A stretch of DNA of 64,000 nt from positions 79,223 to 143,222 of the forward strand of contig RHPI01002888.1 of assembly GCA_009103225.1 (NCBI GenBank), in the 5' to 3' direction. The stretch comes from Chlorokybus atmophyticus (Eukaryota; Streptophyta; Chlorokybophyceae; Chlorokybales; Chlorokybaceae). A program made the position numbers and the translations under genes. Below are positions 11,272 through 21,729 of this stretch, one piece after another. Numbering within the stretch: position 1 is the stretch's first letter; each line of letters opens with the position of its first letter. Below the pieces are notes generated by a model. It was given only the letters and a program-made list of their open reading frames with translations. It searched no databases and was not told where the DNA came from.

Positions 11272-14041
11272 TCATGACTGCCATGCACACACGCAGCTCT
11301 TCACAGTCATAATGTGCCATGGCAGCGCCTCAGCAAGTGCTTCGTAAAGGCTTACGCAGCAAGGAAGAGGGTGAGAGTGACGTACCTGCAATGCTTGGCC
11401 TGCAAAGAAACGCACGTCAACATCCGGGTCTTCATGCAGCTCTAGAAGGGTCGGCCTGATGGTATTCTCGACAACAGAGTGGTCAACAATGGGGATAAGG
11501 CCCTGGAGCATTTTGGCCACATTGAACTTGATATTGGGCACTTTGTCCTTGGCGGCGTTCACCACCACGGGCAGCATGGTCTGGCAGGTAATCTCTCCAC
11601 CGACAACGGGTGCAAGTAGAGAAATGGCAAACAGCACTGTCATGCGGTATAGGTAGTTCTTGATCATTGGGTTCTTGACCATGTCCAGCACCTGCAAGAT
11701 ATTCGTTTTGACGGACTGTGACCGTGCTGATAATCATGGTGCGGTTCAGTAGATCATGACAAGAATAACTTTGTGTAGACCTATATGTACCTGAGGAATG
11801 ATGTGTTGCTGTGCCCACTCCACTCCAAATTCTTCGGCAAGCCGCTTGAGGTTGTGCGTGGCAGCTTCTCTAATGGAGTACACTTGATCGCCCAACCAGG
11901 CCATGCACAGCTCCCCCAGCTTACCATCAAAGAACTGGACACCCAGCTGGCTTGCAAGCAAAGGGATGTACTCAATGATTGCCAACCGCACACGCCAATG
12001 CCGATCCTCAGCAAGCTCCACAATTGCTGGAAGCAGAGACTGTGACAAGAGGTCTATTCCAATCACCTGGTTGACCTGTACAAGTACCCGAGGTTGTAGA
12101 AAATCTGTAGAACCAATGCACAGGACGAGTTGCCAATTGCATGCACATGCTCCTACCTGGTCCAACTTGGAAATGATGTTGAGACGCACGTCAGGGAATT
12201 CGTCTTTAAGCAGGTTCAAAAAGAGGGGCAGCAAGTGGTCGATAGTAGCCTGCTTGCCTAGAACCGGCGCCAAGCCCATGATGACTGAGGCAAGCGCGGC
12301 TCTTGCATGCTGCATTGCACAAGCATTAACATGTGTGCAGGCCCTTAACATGCTTGATAAAGGCGCACAAGCACTGGGTGATTATCACTCCAGTAAATCA
12401 TCCATGTAAAGCAAGAACAAAAAGCGACGAGGAAAAATGCAACTGTACCTGTGATGAGTCTGATGCGAGTTCCTTCACGCAAGGCAAGATGGTCTTGATG
12501 GATTGCTCATTGTTTACCAGTGCACAAAACCGCGCCACCTTGCCAGCTGCAGCAATGCGCACTTCTGCCTCAGTGTCGCGCAGCAACTGCACATAAGCTG
12601 GCACCAGCTCTTGCCTACAAGACACAGAGGTTACAGCGCCTTGGAATAACCTCATGCATGCTACACTCACAGAAGCTCCGGCAGAACTCCAAGTACAACG
12701 CAAGCTGCGGTCATGCAACTTTCAGCACTGCTTGCATGTAGTACCTCGACAACTCGGGGCCTATTGCTTCGCACAGCTCGTAAAGCTGGTTGGCAACCAT
12801 GTAACGGACACGCCACGACTTATCCTGTTGAGCGGTTGCACGCGTTGGTGTCAGTAGAAACTCAAGTGGCTTATGCACACATATACGCAACACGAGTGCA
12901 TACCTGCGCAAACGCGCGAATAATAGGCAAGACATGCATAATGCAGTCATTGCGATCGAGTAGCCGCCCGAAAGCTGAACAGTCCTCGACAGCCAACAAC
13001 CTGACTGAATCTTGGTCTGCCACGCAGATAATCATCAGAAACTATGAATATGTTGCAGTAGTAAACCGCACACATAACGCCAGCGACAGTGCGACATGCC
13101 ATGTTGAGGTGTTGTACGCACCGTCTTGAGTAAGGTGCGTAAAGAGAGCCATGATCTCAGTTTTTACATACTCAGGCTCAGCCTTGGCGGCAAACTTGCC
13201 GAGATGCAGTGCAGCCGCCCTCCGCACCATGGGTGTATCATCATGGCACAATTGTGCAAAGAGAGCTCGCAGTTCGCCTCGCGTGCTGGAAGGTGCTCGA
13301 GGGTAGGCAACATGGAAAAGACCACAAGCTGAGACCCTCGCTGTGAACCATTCGCCAGTTGCTAAGCGCTTGATGAGAGGAATCAAGTACTCGGTGACAT
13401 GCTGTTCTTTCAATTGCTCCCCAACCTGCACAGCCGACACGATGCGCTCACGGTTCACAACAGAATCTGATCATCTCACTACAACATGCATTGCGATGGT
13501 CAAGTACGCATGTCAAGTGAAAAACATTAAGGAGTCCAGCAGGCAGTAACGCTGAGAATGAAAGACACAAGCAGTGATTGTGTCTAAGGTAACAGCTACC
13601 TTGCCAAGCGACTCCACTGCTTTGTCCCTCACAACTGTTTCCTCAACAGTTGAGAGCGTTTCCAGTGGAACAAGCAACACATAAGCATGCTCTGGGCCGC
13701 CGACATGTGGCACAAACTTTCCCAATTCCTCTGCCAATGCCAGAAGCACCTGCGAATGAAGGCCCACCTGAATACAACGCTCCTGACACTGTTGAGCAAT
13801 TGCTGCCAATGCATTGCATCTGCCACTGCTCCAGACCGAAAGAGCAAGAGGGCACCTCATCCTCGTCATCGTTGCTCTCATTCAGGAAGGGTATCAACTC
13901 TTTCCTCGTGCGCTCTTCGCCCAGAGCAAATGCAATGGTCGAAAGTCTGCGGATGCTGTTGAGCCGTAGCTGTACATCTTCGTTCTTCAGCTCGTCAATA
14001 AGTACAGCGATTGGATATAGAGAGTCCTCCTCCATAGCCAT
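11272..14041 (-). CDS. PP2AA: Protein phosphatase 2A 65-kDa scaffold subunit A (PR65)
   Basis: HEAT-repeat scaffold that holds the catalytic C and regulatory B subunits of PP2A. Ten exons close in phase: 14041-13856, 13749-13600, 13425-13122, 13016-12904, 12824-12745, 12614-12449, 12309-12157, 12075-11791, 11691-11386 and 11277-11272, giving 582 residues against about 587 in plants. The protein starts [20 protein letters not shown] and matches the family throughout: [113 protein letters not shown] and [15 protein letters not shown]. The last exon would add one serine and the stop; reading past the donor instead gives an unrelated tail. It is transcribed away from CDC48B. Confidence 0.97.
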
Positions 14042-15355
14042 TTTGCTGCAAAAGCAACACAACTTACCAAGGGCATGTTGAATGCAGATGTTTACAGCAT
14101 AACTCTAGCGATGTACAATGGGAAAAGCACAAAGCATAGATGTTACTAACATCTAAAGCTATAATCAAGCAGTAAGACATATACTAGAGCAAACTTCCAG
14201 CATAATCGCACTCCGACTCTGCACGTTTGACAGATATTTAATCTACGGACTAGGAGACTAGCACAAGCCGAAGTGAACCACAGAAATCCCCAACTAAGGC
14301 GGTGAGCCAAGCTAGAAACCCACACCAGAAACACCCACACAAGCATTCCAGCGAGCCACAGCAAAAGTCACGTGCGCCCAACTACCTATGCTATCCGGCG
14401 CCAACAAATCGCCCAACTGACCACACACAGCAAGCAAGCAACAGTATACACGCTACGAAAGCGATCCAGCAGCATGTGCCAATGAACCTGGCACGTCAGC
14501 TGCGGCTCCCCCATCCAGCACATCCATAGAGCAATAACGAGCATCAAGCCACGAAGCTCAAGAATCACAGCCGCAAACAAGCAGCTACTTACGCTGTTTC
14601 AACGTAGGCGTGGCCTAATACGTGAAGCCCCACTCCCAGCAGCACTCAAAACAACGCTTAAAGCAAGCGCAGGCAGCGCAGACGCCTCTGTAATCAGCTC
14701 AGGTACGTTACCCAACGACAAGCTCCGCGCCTCACGCAGGCCTTCTACGAGGCATCATATAAGGCCCGGAATTGCCTGCCTCCTGCTCACAGCCTTTGCC
14801 CTCCCTCACCCCGCCAACGCCGGCAGCAATGCCGCCGTCCACTCTGCTGCTTAGGGTTGTTAAAAGCTCCGTAGCAGTTAAAGCCACCTGCCGTCACAAG
14901 CCCGCCCCGCCATCCGCCGTCAAACACCGGTCGACCTGTTGCACTTTTAACAACTCTTAAGTTACGGTGAGTCGGCTGAAAGTCTGATTGCAAGCACGAA
15001 TGCATCCGACGAACTCTTAAGATGTGGAAAGTTTGACCCTGGGACTTCTGTGCTGTGCTGTCGCAGTTAGTGGTTACCCGTTAAACGGGCATGCACAACA
15101 AGCAGGTGGCGGCGGCGACGGTGGCGGTGGCTTTGAGGAATTGGCGTTGACGAGTCGCTTGATTGTTGAGTACGGGACCTTGCTTCCCCGCTTACGTTGT
15201 CAATCGCGAGCTTCTGGCGGGATCAGTGCTGCAAGAGGTGAGGGCGTTAGCTGCCATCCAGAGGCTTGCAATGCTACTAGGTGATTTCCTTTAGCATGCA
15301 GTACTTCAACTTGCATACTTTGCTATGTCTGTTTCGGCTCATTGGTGCATTTCAG
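14042..15355. promoter_or_regulatory. Divergent upstream region between PP2A-A and CDC48B
   Basis: The two genes start 1.3 kb apart on opposite strands, so this region should hold both promoters and 5' UTRs. An inverted repeat GTTGTTAAAAG (14856-14866) / CTTTTAACAAC (14944-14954) is present. An untranslated exon for CDC48B is likely, because its ATG follows a TTTCAG acceptor-like sequence. No coding frame with an ATG and conserved content was found. Confidence 0.45.
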
Positions 15356-18300
15356 ATGGCAAGGCACCGAAGCAGCTCAAACGGCACTAGCAGCAGCAAA
15401 CCCCTCAGAAGTTCTTCAGAACCTGTGCATGAAGAGCCTTTAAGTGCTGTTGCAGCACAAGTTGCGGACGACAGTATAGCAGGCATGGCTTCAGCGCTGT
15501 CTGCGCTGCGCGAAATGGTGAAGTGGCCACAGCTGTACTCAGCAGAGGCGCACACACTGGGCGTTCGGGTAAGAGCTATACCTTAGCTATGCAGGTTGCC
15601 ACCAGCGGGCTTAGAAATGCTGTTCAGCGGATGCAACAGAACTGAAAGCACTCGGCGTGCAAGGTTGCATGCGCAGGGCACTGTGACAGTAGGCATGCAA
15701 CACAGCTGTGACAACCATGTCAGTCAATGGCTACCGTGTAACAAATGTACCAGGACATGCATATTCGCACTGGTCGCTGCTTACAAGTACGTGTATGGGT
15801 ACAGTGGCCGAGAGGGGTGCTGCTGCATGGCCCGCCAGGCGTTGGAAAGACCTTGCTGGTGCGTGCAGTTGCGCGGGAATGTGACGCCCTGTTGCAAGTC
15901 ATCGGGTGCGATTGCATGTGACGCAGTGATTGCATCTTTGGCTGCTACGGCATGTGTTAGCCAGCAGATTCATTGCACGTGTGACGGGTTGTTATCAATT
16001 CGTTTTGCATTGAAGACCCAGCGATGTCTTCGGAGCTTACTTGGGTGAAAGTGAGCGCCGTCTGCGGGAACACTTCTCTCAAGCTGAGAATGACGCTGCA
16101 ACTGGCCGTACAGTCATCCTCTTCATTGATGAGATTGATGCTTTGTGTCCGAAACGAGACTCGAGGTGCAGTTTGCTCATGACTGTCCAAGTTGGTCTAT
16201 ACCTGCAATTAGGCGTGCACTACGCAAGTATATGTGCTGGTGATTGCAGTGAAGCCGGCAGTTATGTCTGCATCCTCAGCTGGTTGAATGCATATGCACT
16301 GTCACAACTGTGAATGCTTTGCAACGGTCGTGCAAGGGCGTTCAACTTTGCGTGCATCTTGTTGGCTTGCAGGAAACAGCATGAAGCCCGCGTAGTTGCG
16401 CAGCTCTTGACATTGATGAATGGTGGTTTGAGACCTGGAAGACAGGAGTCGTCTGTGGGCAGAGTGCTAGTTGTCGCTGCAACAAACAGGTCTCTCAGCA
16501 CAAGTGCATGTGGCCTGTGTATAGGGACATTTTGCCGTTTCATGCACTGTTGTTCCCTCACATGACACCAGTACCACGCTTTTGTGTGCTGGCCACTTGC
16601 TGTTGTACATATTTGTGGCACCTTGTAAGTTGCAGGCCCAATGTGCTCGACCCAGCATTGAGGCGGCCAGGCCGATTTGATGGTGAACTAGCCATAGAGC
16701 TGCCAACTGTCGAGGAGCGTGTTGAGATACTGCAACTGCACGCCAAGCACTTACCGCTGGCATCAAGCGTTGATCTACAAGCCGTTGCTGGGTCTTGCAA
16801 TGGCTACAGCGGGGCAGACCTTGCTGGCCTGTGCAGGGAGGCAGCTATGGCAGCCATACGCAGAGAGATGGTATTGCCATGCTTTGCACCCAACCTTTCT
16901 ATGAACTACAACTGCTATTGCGCCCTACACATTGCATATGTTTCATGTAGAGTTTGGAGTGCTCAACCAGCGAGGTGCTTCCTTGTGACTTTCAAGAAGC
17001 TCTGAGCCGGGTTGGGCCGTCAGTAACCCGGGGCATAGCAGGTGCGTGGTAGATTGGCGCCAGTGCAATTATGGTGGGCATGTTGTACGATTGCTTAAAA
17101 TACACAACATGCTGTCAAACAGTTGGCACGCCATCCACCACGTGGGCTGATATCGGCGGCTTAGACCACATCAAGCGTCGCATGAAGCAAGCCGTGGAAT
17201 GGCCGATACTACACGATGCTGCGTTCAAGCGCTTGGGGTTGTCCCCGCCACGAGGGGTGCTGCTCTACGGGCCGCCTGGGTGCTGTAAAACAACACTTGC
17301 CAAAGCAGCTGCTAACGCAGCGGCTTCGACACTGTTTTCTCTGAGCTGTGCAGGTAGAAGCTCAGCTCTCATAAGCTCATAGTACAGAAAGGAGAGGTAA
17401 TGTGGATGCTAATCAAGACGTACATGCAGAGGCCTTCTCACTGTTTGTTGGCGAAGGCGAGCGGTTGCTGAGAGACATATTCCAACGTGCAAGGCTGGCA
17501 GCACCGTCCATTGTGTTTCTGGATGAGATGGATGCACTGGCCACCCGCAGGTGCCTACACCATCGCCGAAGCATCAATGCAAAGCATTACCTTTGCTGTC
17601 TGTCAAGGCTTGACAAGGGTTAAATATTGTCAGATCGCAGCATGAGGGAGGCTCTGGTCATGGAGGCACGTCACCAGGTATGGCTTTGTAGAGTATGTGG
17701 CTCGAGTTGTACGTGTCAACAGGGTTGAGCATGCGATCCGGCTCTTGCATGCGCGAACTGCCAGGGTCTGCTGGGCTCAGTGAAACAGTATTGTCGTCGT
17801 CAAAACTGGCACGACTTTGACAGGCGAGCGGCTGCTTTCTGTGTTGTTGACCGAGATGGACGGATTGGAGTCTGCCACAGGCGTACTTGTTCTCGCTGCC
17901 ACGAATCGGCCAGATTCAATAGATGCGGCTCTGCTTCGACCAGGGCGTTTTGATCTGGTGCGTTCGTTGCTTGAAGACTCCCTTTGCCAGGAGTGTTTCT
18001 TCCCAATTGAATGCCTACGTGCTTTGCGATCAGGTGCTGTACGTGCCACCCCCTGATGAGATGGGACGTTTGGAGGCATTGCGCGTGCACACGCAGCGCA
18101 TGCGGTTAACCGATGATGTGGATCTTGCCGCCATCGCAGCATCTACACAGCTCTTCACAGGTGTGCGCATGTGTGTTCATGCGCCCGAGCATGTGTGCGT
18201 GTTCTCGTTTGTTCGTTTGCATAGTGCACACGCATGCATGCACGCACGCATACACACACACTCGCACGCACTGTGGTTGGCTTGGTTGTGACATGTCATC

Positions 18301-18517
18301 AGCCTTCGTGCTATTGCCAACAGGGGCTGAGCTGCAAGGCTTGTGTCGGGAGGCTGCCATGACAGCATTAAGGGAGGACATTAGGGCGCCTGCCATTGCG
18401 CATAAGCACTTTGTCGCTGCCCGCGGATCAGCCAAAGCCTCTTTGACACCTCTCATGTTAGCTGCATACGAAGCCTTCCAACAAGGGCTTGGTTCCACCA
18501 AGGTGCCTGCACACTGA
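15356..18517 (+). CDS. CDC48B: Cell division control protein 48 homolog B-like double AAA+ ATPase
   Basis: Type II AAA+ ATPase with two tandem ATPase domains, predicted to unfold or remodel protein complexes. Twelve exons close in phase: 15356-15568, 15805-15905, 16022-16165, 16373-16489, 16636-16870, 16951-17041, 17123-17353, 17430-17550, 17634-17677, 17824-17957, 18034-18160 and 18324-18517, giving 583 residues, close to the roughly 600 of plant CDC48B. D1 shows Walker A GPPGVGKT, Walker [11 protein letters not shown] and the RRPGRFD loop. D2 shows [29 protein letters not shown] and [20 protein letters not shown]. There is no N-terminal CDC48 N-domain; the protein opens with a short Ser-rich leader and then the helix before D1. 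This layout separates CDC48B from canonical p97/CDC48A. The small exon at 17634-17677 encodes a Gly/Ser/His-rich linker. Confidence 0.93.
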
Positions 18518-19808
18518 TGAACACACATTGCATGGAGATCTGAAAGTTATCATTGCTGGTGTTGGATGAGTCGGACCGTACGACAGCAGCTACCAACTAG
18601 TTCCCAGCCATTAGCCAGAACAACAGCAACGTGCCTATCACACCTGGTACTGCACTGTGGAGTACTACTGGTCAAGTTGTTGTGTATCAGTTGCTGGCTC
18701 ATGCATGTACGAGGGTCCACAGGCATGGACCTTTATGTGCTTTTGAGTTTGATTGACCCGCTACACTTATGTCTCAATTGTGTAGGAGTCGTTCCAAAGA
18801 TCTTGCTTTAGTGTTTGTTAGGGTGTACATTTTGTATCAACTATTCGTGCTGTAGTCACTTGCAACCAGACATACTACTATGTCGAGTTGACACAACCAG
18901 TTGGCACGAATAACACCACAATTTCATGTAATTATACACATGGCGCATGTATACAAAGGCGTGTACAACAGGGGTATGCCACAAAGTCCGCAAGCATGGT
19001 GTTCTGGCAATCACGCCGACATACACGCAACACTCATTACACAGCCCACCACCGGGCTAGCACTAGTCTTCACACTAACCCTATCAGCCTGTTAGTCATA
19101 TGAAGCCTGCATGAAGCAATCACCTGCCCACACGGGCTGCAAGTCAGTCGCTGTTGGCCATGGCAAGGTAAACTCTTATATTGATTTCACACATTGTACA
19201 AAAAGGTTCAGATGCTGTCCATGCCTAGCACACACAGCAGGTAATCAAAGTGGCAAGGATGGTAAGGATGGCAACAGCGACCGGGCTAGCACTAATCTAC
19301 ACTTCCCCTATCAGCCTGCCCCGTTAGTCATACAAAGCCTGCATGAAGCAATCACCTGCCCACACGGGCTGCAAGTCAGTCGCTGTTGGCAATGGCAAGG
19401 ATGGCAACAGCAATGACGACGACTCCTTCCCTCCCTCCCTGCGGTTGTCCCTCTCCTCTGCCACTCTCTCCTGCAGAGTCGCCCACGCTCTGTTCTTCCC
19501 TCGTCACCCTAACCCTAGCGTCAGCACTGCACCGCGCAGGGTGGCTGTGTCGCAAGTGACAGTTAGGTGTCGCAGCTGGCAGTTAGGTGCTGCTGGTGGG
19601 GGTGGGGGGTGGGGGTGGGGGGTCCTGTCCTTCGCACGGGCATGTTTCTACCTCTTTATAGCTAAAATATTTGCAGAGGCCACATTGACGCATGAAGACT
19701 GCATTTGTAAACCACAGGAGATCAAAACGTCCAATTGGGAGCATGTATCCTGTCTGCCATTCTACTGATATGCAAATCCCGTGGCTAACTACCCGTGCAA
19801 CTGATCCA
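18518..19808. other. Convergent 3' region between CDC48B and the SDR gene
   Basis: Holds the two 3' UTRs and a tandem-type duplication listed separately. No other gene is recognised. A G-rich run lies at about 19597-19622. Confidence 0.45.
19050..19398 (+). repeat. Direct duplication, about 118 bp, offset about 230 bp
   Basis: Sequence from ACCGGGCTAGCACTA through CACACGGGCTGCAAGTCAGT to GCTGTTGG occurs at 19050-19167 and again at 19280-19398 with a few substitutions and a short indel. It is non-coding and lies downstream of CDC48B. Confidence 0.85.
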
Positions 19809-21604
19809 CTAAAATGGTGCCACCTCAAAAGTGTCATACTTTGGTGCGCCCGGGAAAGTCTGGTCGGGGTCAATGGCGGACAGCGTCTTGCCAATGCTGC
19901 GCGTATCGAACAAGGCCCTGATCACCAGGCTTGCAACATCTTCTCTGTGTATGCTGCCAACCACTTTGGTGGACTCGGTCAGGACAGCTGTCCCTGTAGC
20001 CGGCTCAGACTTCAACCCTCCAGGACGGATGATAGTCCACTCCAAACCGCTGCTCTTCAGGAAATCCTCCGCCTTTGTCTTTTCCACCAAGACAGGCTCC
20101 AAAGTCTGCCAATAGCATAAGCTTACAGCATAAACACACCATTGTTCTCAACACAATGCTGCATGTGTTGCACCGACAGCTTCGTTTACTGTACATGCTG
20201 GCAAAATAGTCTGCGAGGAACACAACACACCTGATAAACATTGGGCGGTGTGGCATCTTTGCTATCACCTGTGCCAATACTGGTCACAAGGACGAACCGT
20301 TTCACACCCGCCTCCTTGGCCGCCTTGATGATGTTGATGTTTCCCTCAGAGTCGGCTGCCGGATTGCTTGGTGTGCCTCCCACGGTGGAAACCACAGCAT
20401 CCAAGTCCTTGCCATTGATGGCTGCCTTGACAGTATCGGGCTTGAGTGCGTCGCCCATTGCCACAATGGCCCCTGCAACAGCGATAAGGCATATGAAAAA
20501 ACTCAGGACGCAGTAGCTAAACTCTGCAACAACAGTGGTACACATGCTAAGTCTTTGCTGTATCATAATACTGACGCAGCTTTATGGAACAGAGTGGCAG
20601 CGAGCTTGCATGGATACGGGCACAAACGCACACATGCGCGTGAAGATATGCAGACGCAGCCATACGAGAGCACACCCACATGCACACAGCCAGCTTACCA
20701 TATCCTTCGATGACCTTCTGCCTTGTTCCGCTCCGCTGCAATGCTGTGACCCAGGCACCCTTTTCAGAAAGCAAGCGAGTCACTTGCAAGGCTACCCCAC
20801 CGCCACCTGTGTTGTCAACCAGATGTTGTGTCCGTTCCCAACTCCACGCTGTCACTTGTGCATGGGTTTACCAACACAGTGCACAAAAAATGAATGAGGC
20901 TTACCAGCAACCAGGATGCTGGAATTATCGGGTTCAAGATCGCTGCGAACAACAGCTCGCCGCCGCTGCTGTCGGTTGTGCTCTGTGCCCCTCAGCTGCA
21001 AAGACAGTTGTACAAGATGACCACTGCTGCGCCTTAAGGGCAACCCTGCATTAGAGGACGCAACTAAGTTGACAACGCGTGTGTGCCCAAGAATGCCAGC
21101 ACGGCAGAATGCACTTGGGCTGTGTGTTATGGCCAATGCAATGCAGCACTGCTGTCAGCAAATAAATCATAGACACATGCAGTCACGCATGGCAGCATAC
21201 GCAGTTGACAGCGTTGGAGTCGTGCAATCAACCAAGAAAAGGTGAGTAAACAGTACAGTAGAACACACAGTAAGAATGTAGAAATGGGCAAAGGATGGAC
21301 AATGCAGCAATGCTTCCATGCATTCTGCTTACTAGAGCCATAAGCCGCAAGATGCGAGCTTTATTCACTTCTTGACACATGCAAAGCTCAACCAAGATCA
21401 CACGCTGCAGATGGCTAGCTGCATAGAAGCCAATGCAGCATGGCCAAAGCATCCCCCCACCCGCTGAAGCTCACCTGCTGGCCGCCGAGCTGGGGAAGGA
21501 TGGGCCAGCACCGTGCGCCGGGCGGCAGCTTGAGCATGCAACCGTTTGGGGACGCATGCTGCCAGCGCTCCCGCGCTCACGCCGAGAGCCACCGCCGCCG
21601 CCAT
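19809..21604 (-). CDS. NAD(P)-binding atypical short-chain dehydrogenase/reductase, predicted organelle-targeted
   Basis: Rossmann-fold protein of the extended/atypical SDR group (NmrA/Tic62-like). Five exons close in phase: 21604-21475, 21045-20905, 20806-20699, 20472-20231 and 20105-19809, giving 305 residues. Residues 1 to about 70 are Ala/Arg-rich with almost no acidic residues, as in algal plastid leaders. The fold then follows: SSILVAG, a glycine run continuing into GVALQVTRLLSEKG, GDALKPDTVKAAINGKDLDA, VVSTVGGTP, AAKEAGVKRFVLVTSIGTG, an EKTKAEDFLKSSGLEWTIIR block and HREDVASLVIRALF. The active-site Tyr-x3-Lys of classical SDRs is not evident, so catalysis is unproven. It shares a 125-bp divergent promoter with acetyl-CoA synthetase. 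The ATG at 21604 was chosen because it begins a leader exon ending at a GT donor in the phase the next exon needs. Confidence 0.85.
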
Positions 21605-21729
21605 TGCACCCGCCGCCTCCGCCAGCAACAACAACAACAACAATGGCAAGCATACGCAGATCCGCTAGTTTGTTGCTGGCGCCATTGTTGGCGGCGGCGG
21701 CGGCGGGGGTGGGGTGAGGCTGAGGCGTC
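21605..21729. promoter_or_regulatory. 125-bp divergent promoter between SDR and acetyl-CoA synthetase
   Basis: Only 125 bp separate the two predicted start codons on opposite strands. The interval has a short CAA repeat at about 21627-21641 and a GC-rich stretch of CGG repeats near 21694-21716. No TATA box is obvious. Shared control is an inference from distance alone. Confidence 0.55.

Noticed and set aside
15024-15284. 86-codon frame upstream of CDC48B
   Set aside because: It starts at GTG, has no ATG in frame and is not conserved; the CDC48B start fits the ATG at 15356.
19505-19520. Telomere-like CCCTAACCCTA
   Set aside because: Only about two repeats inside gene space, not a telomere array.
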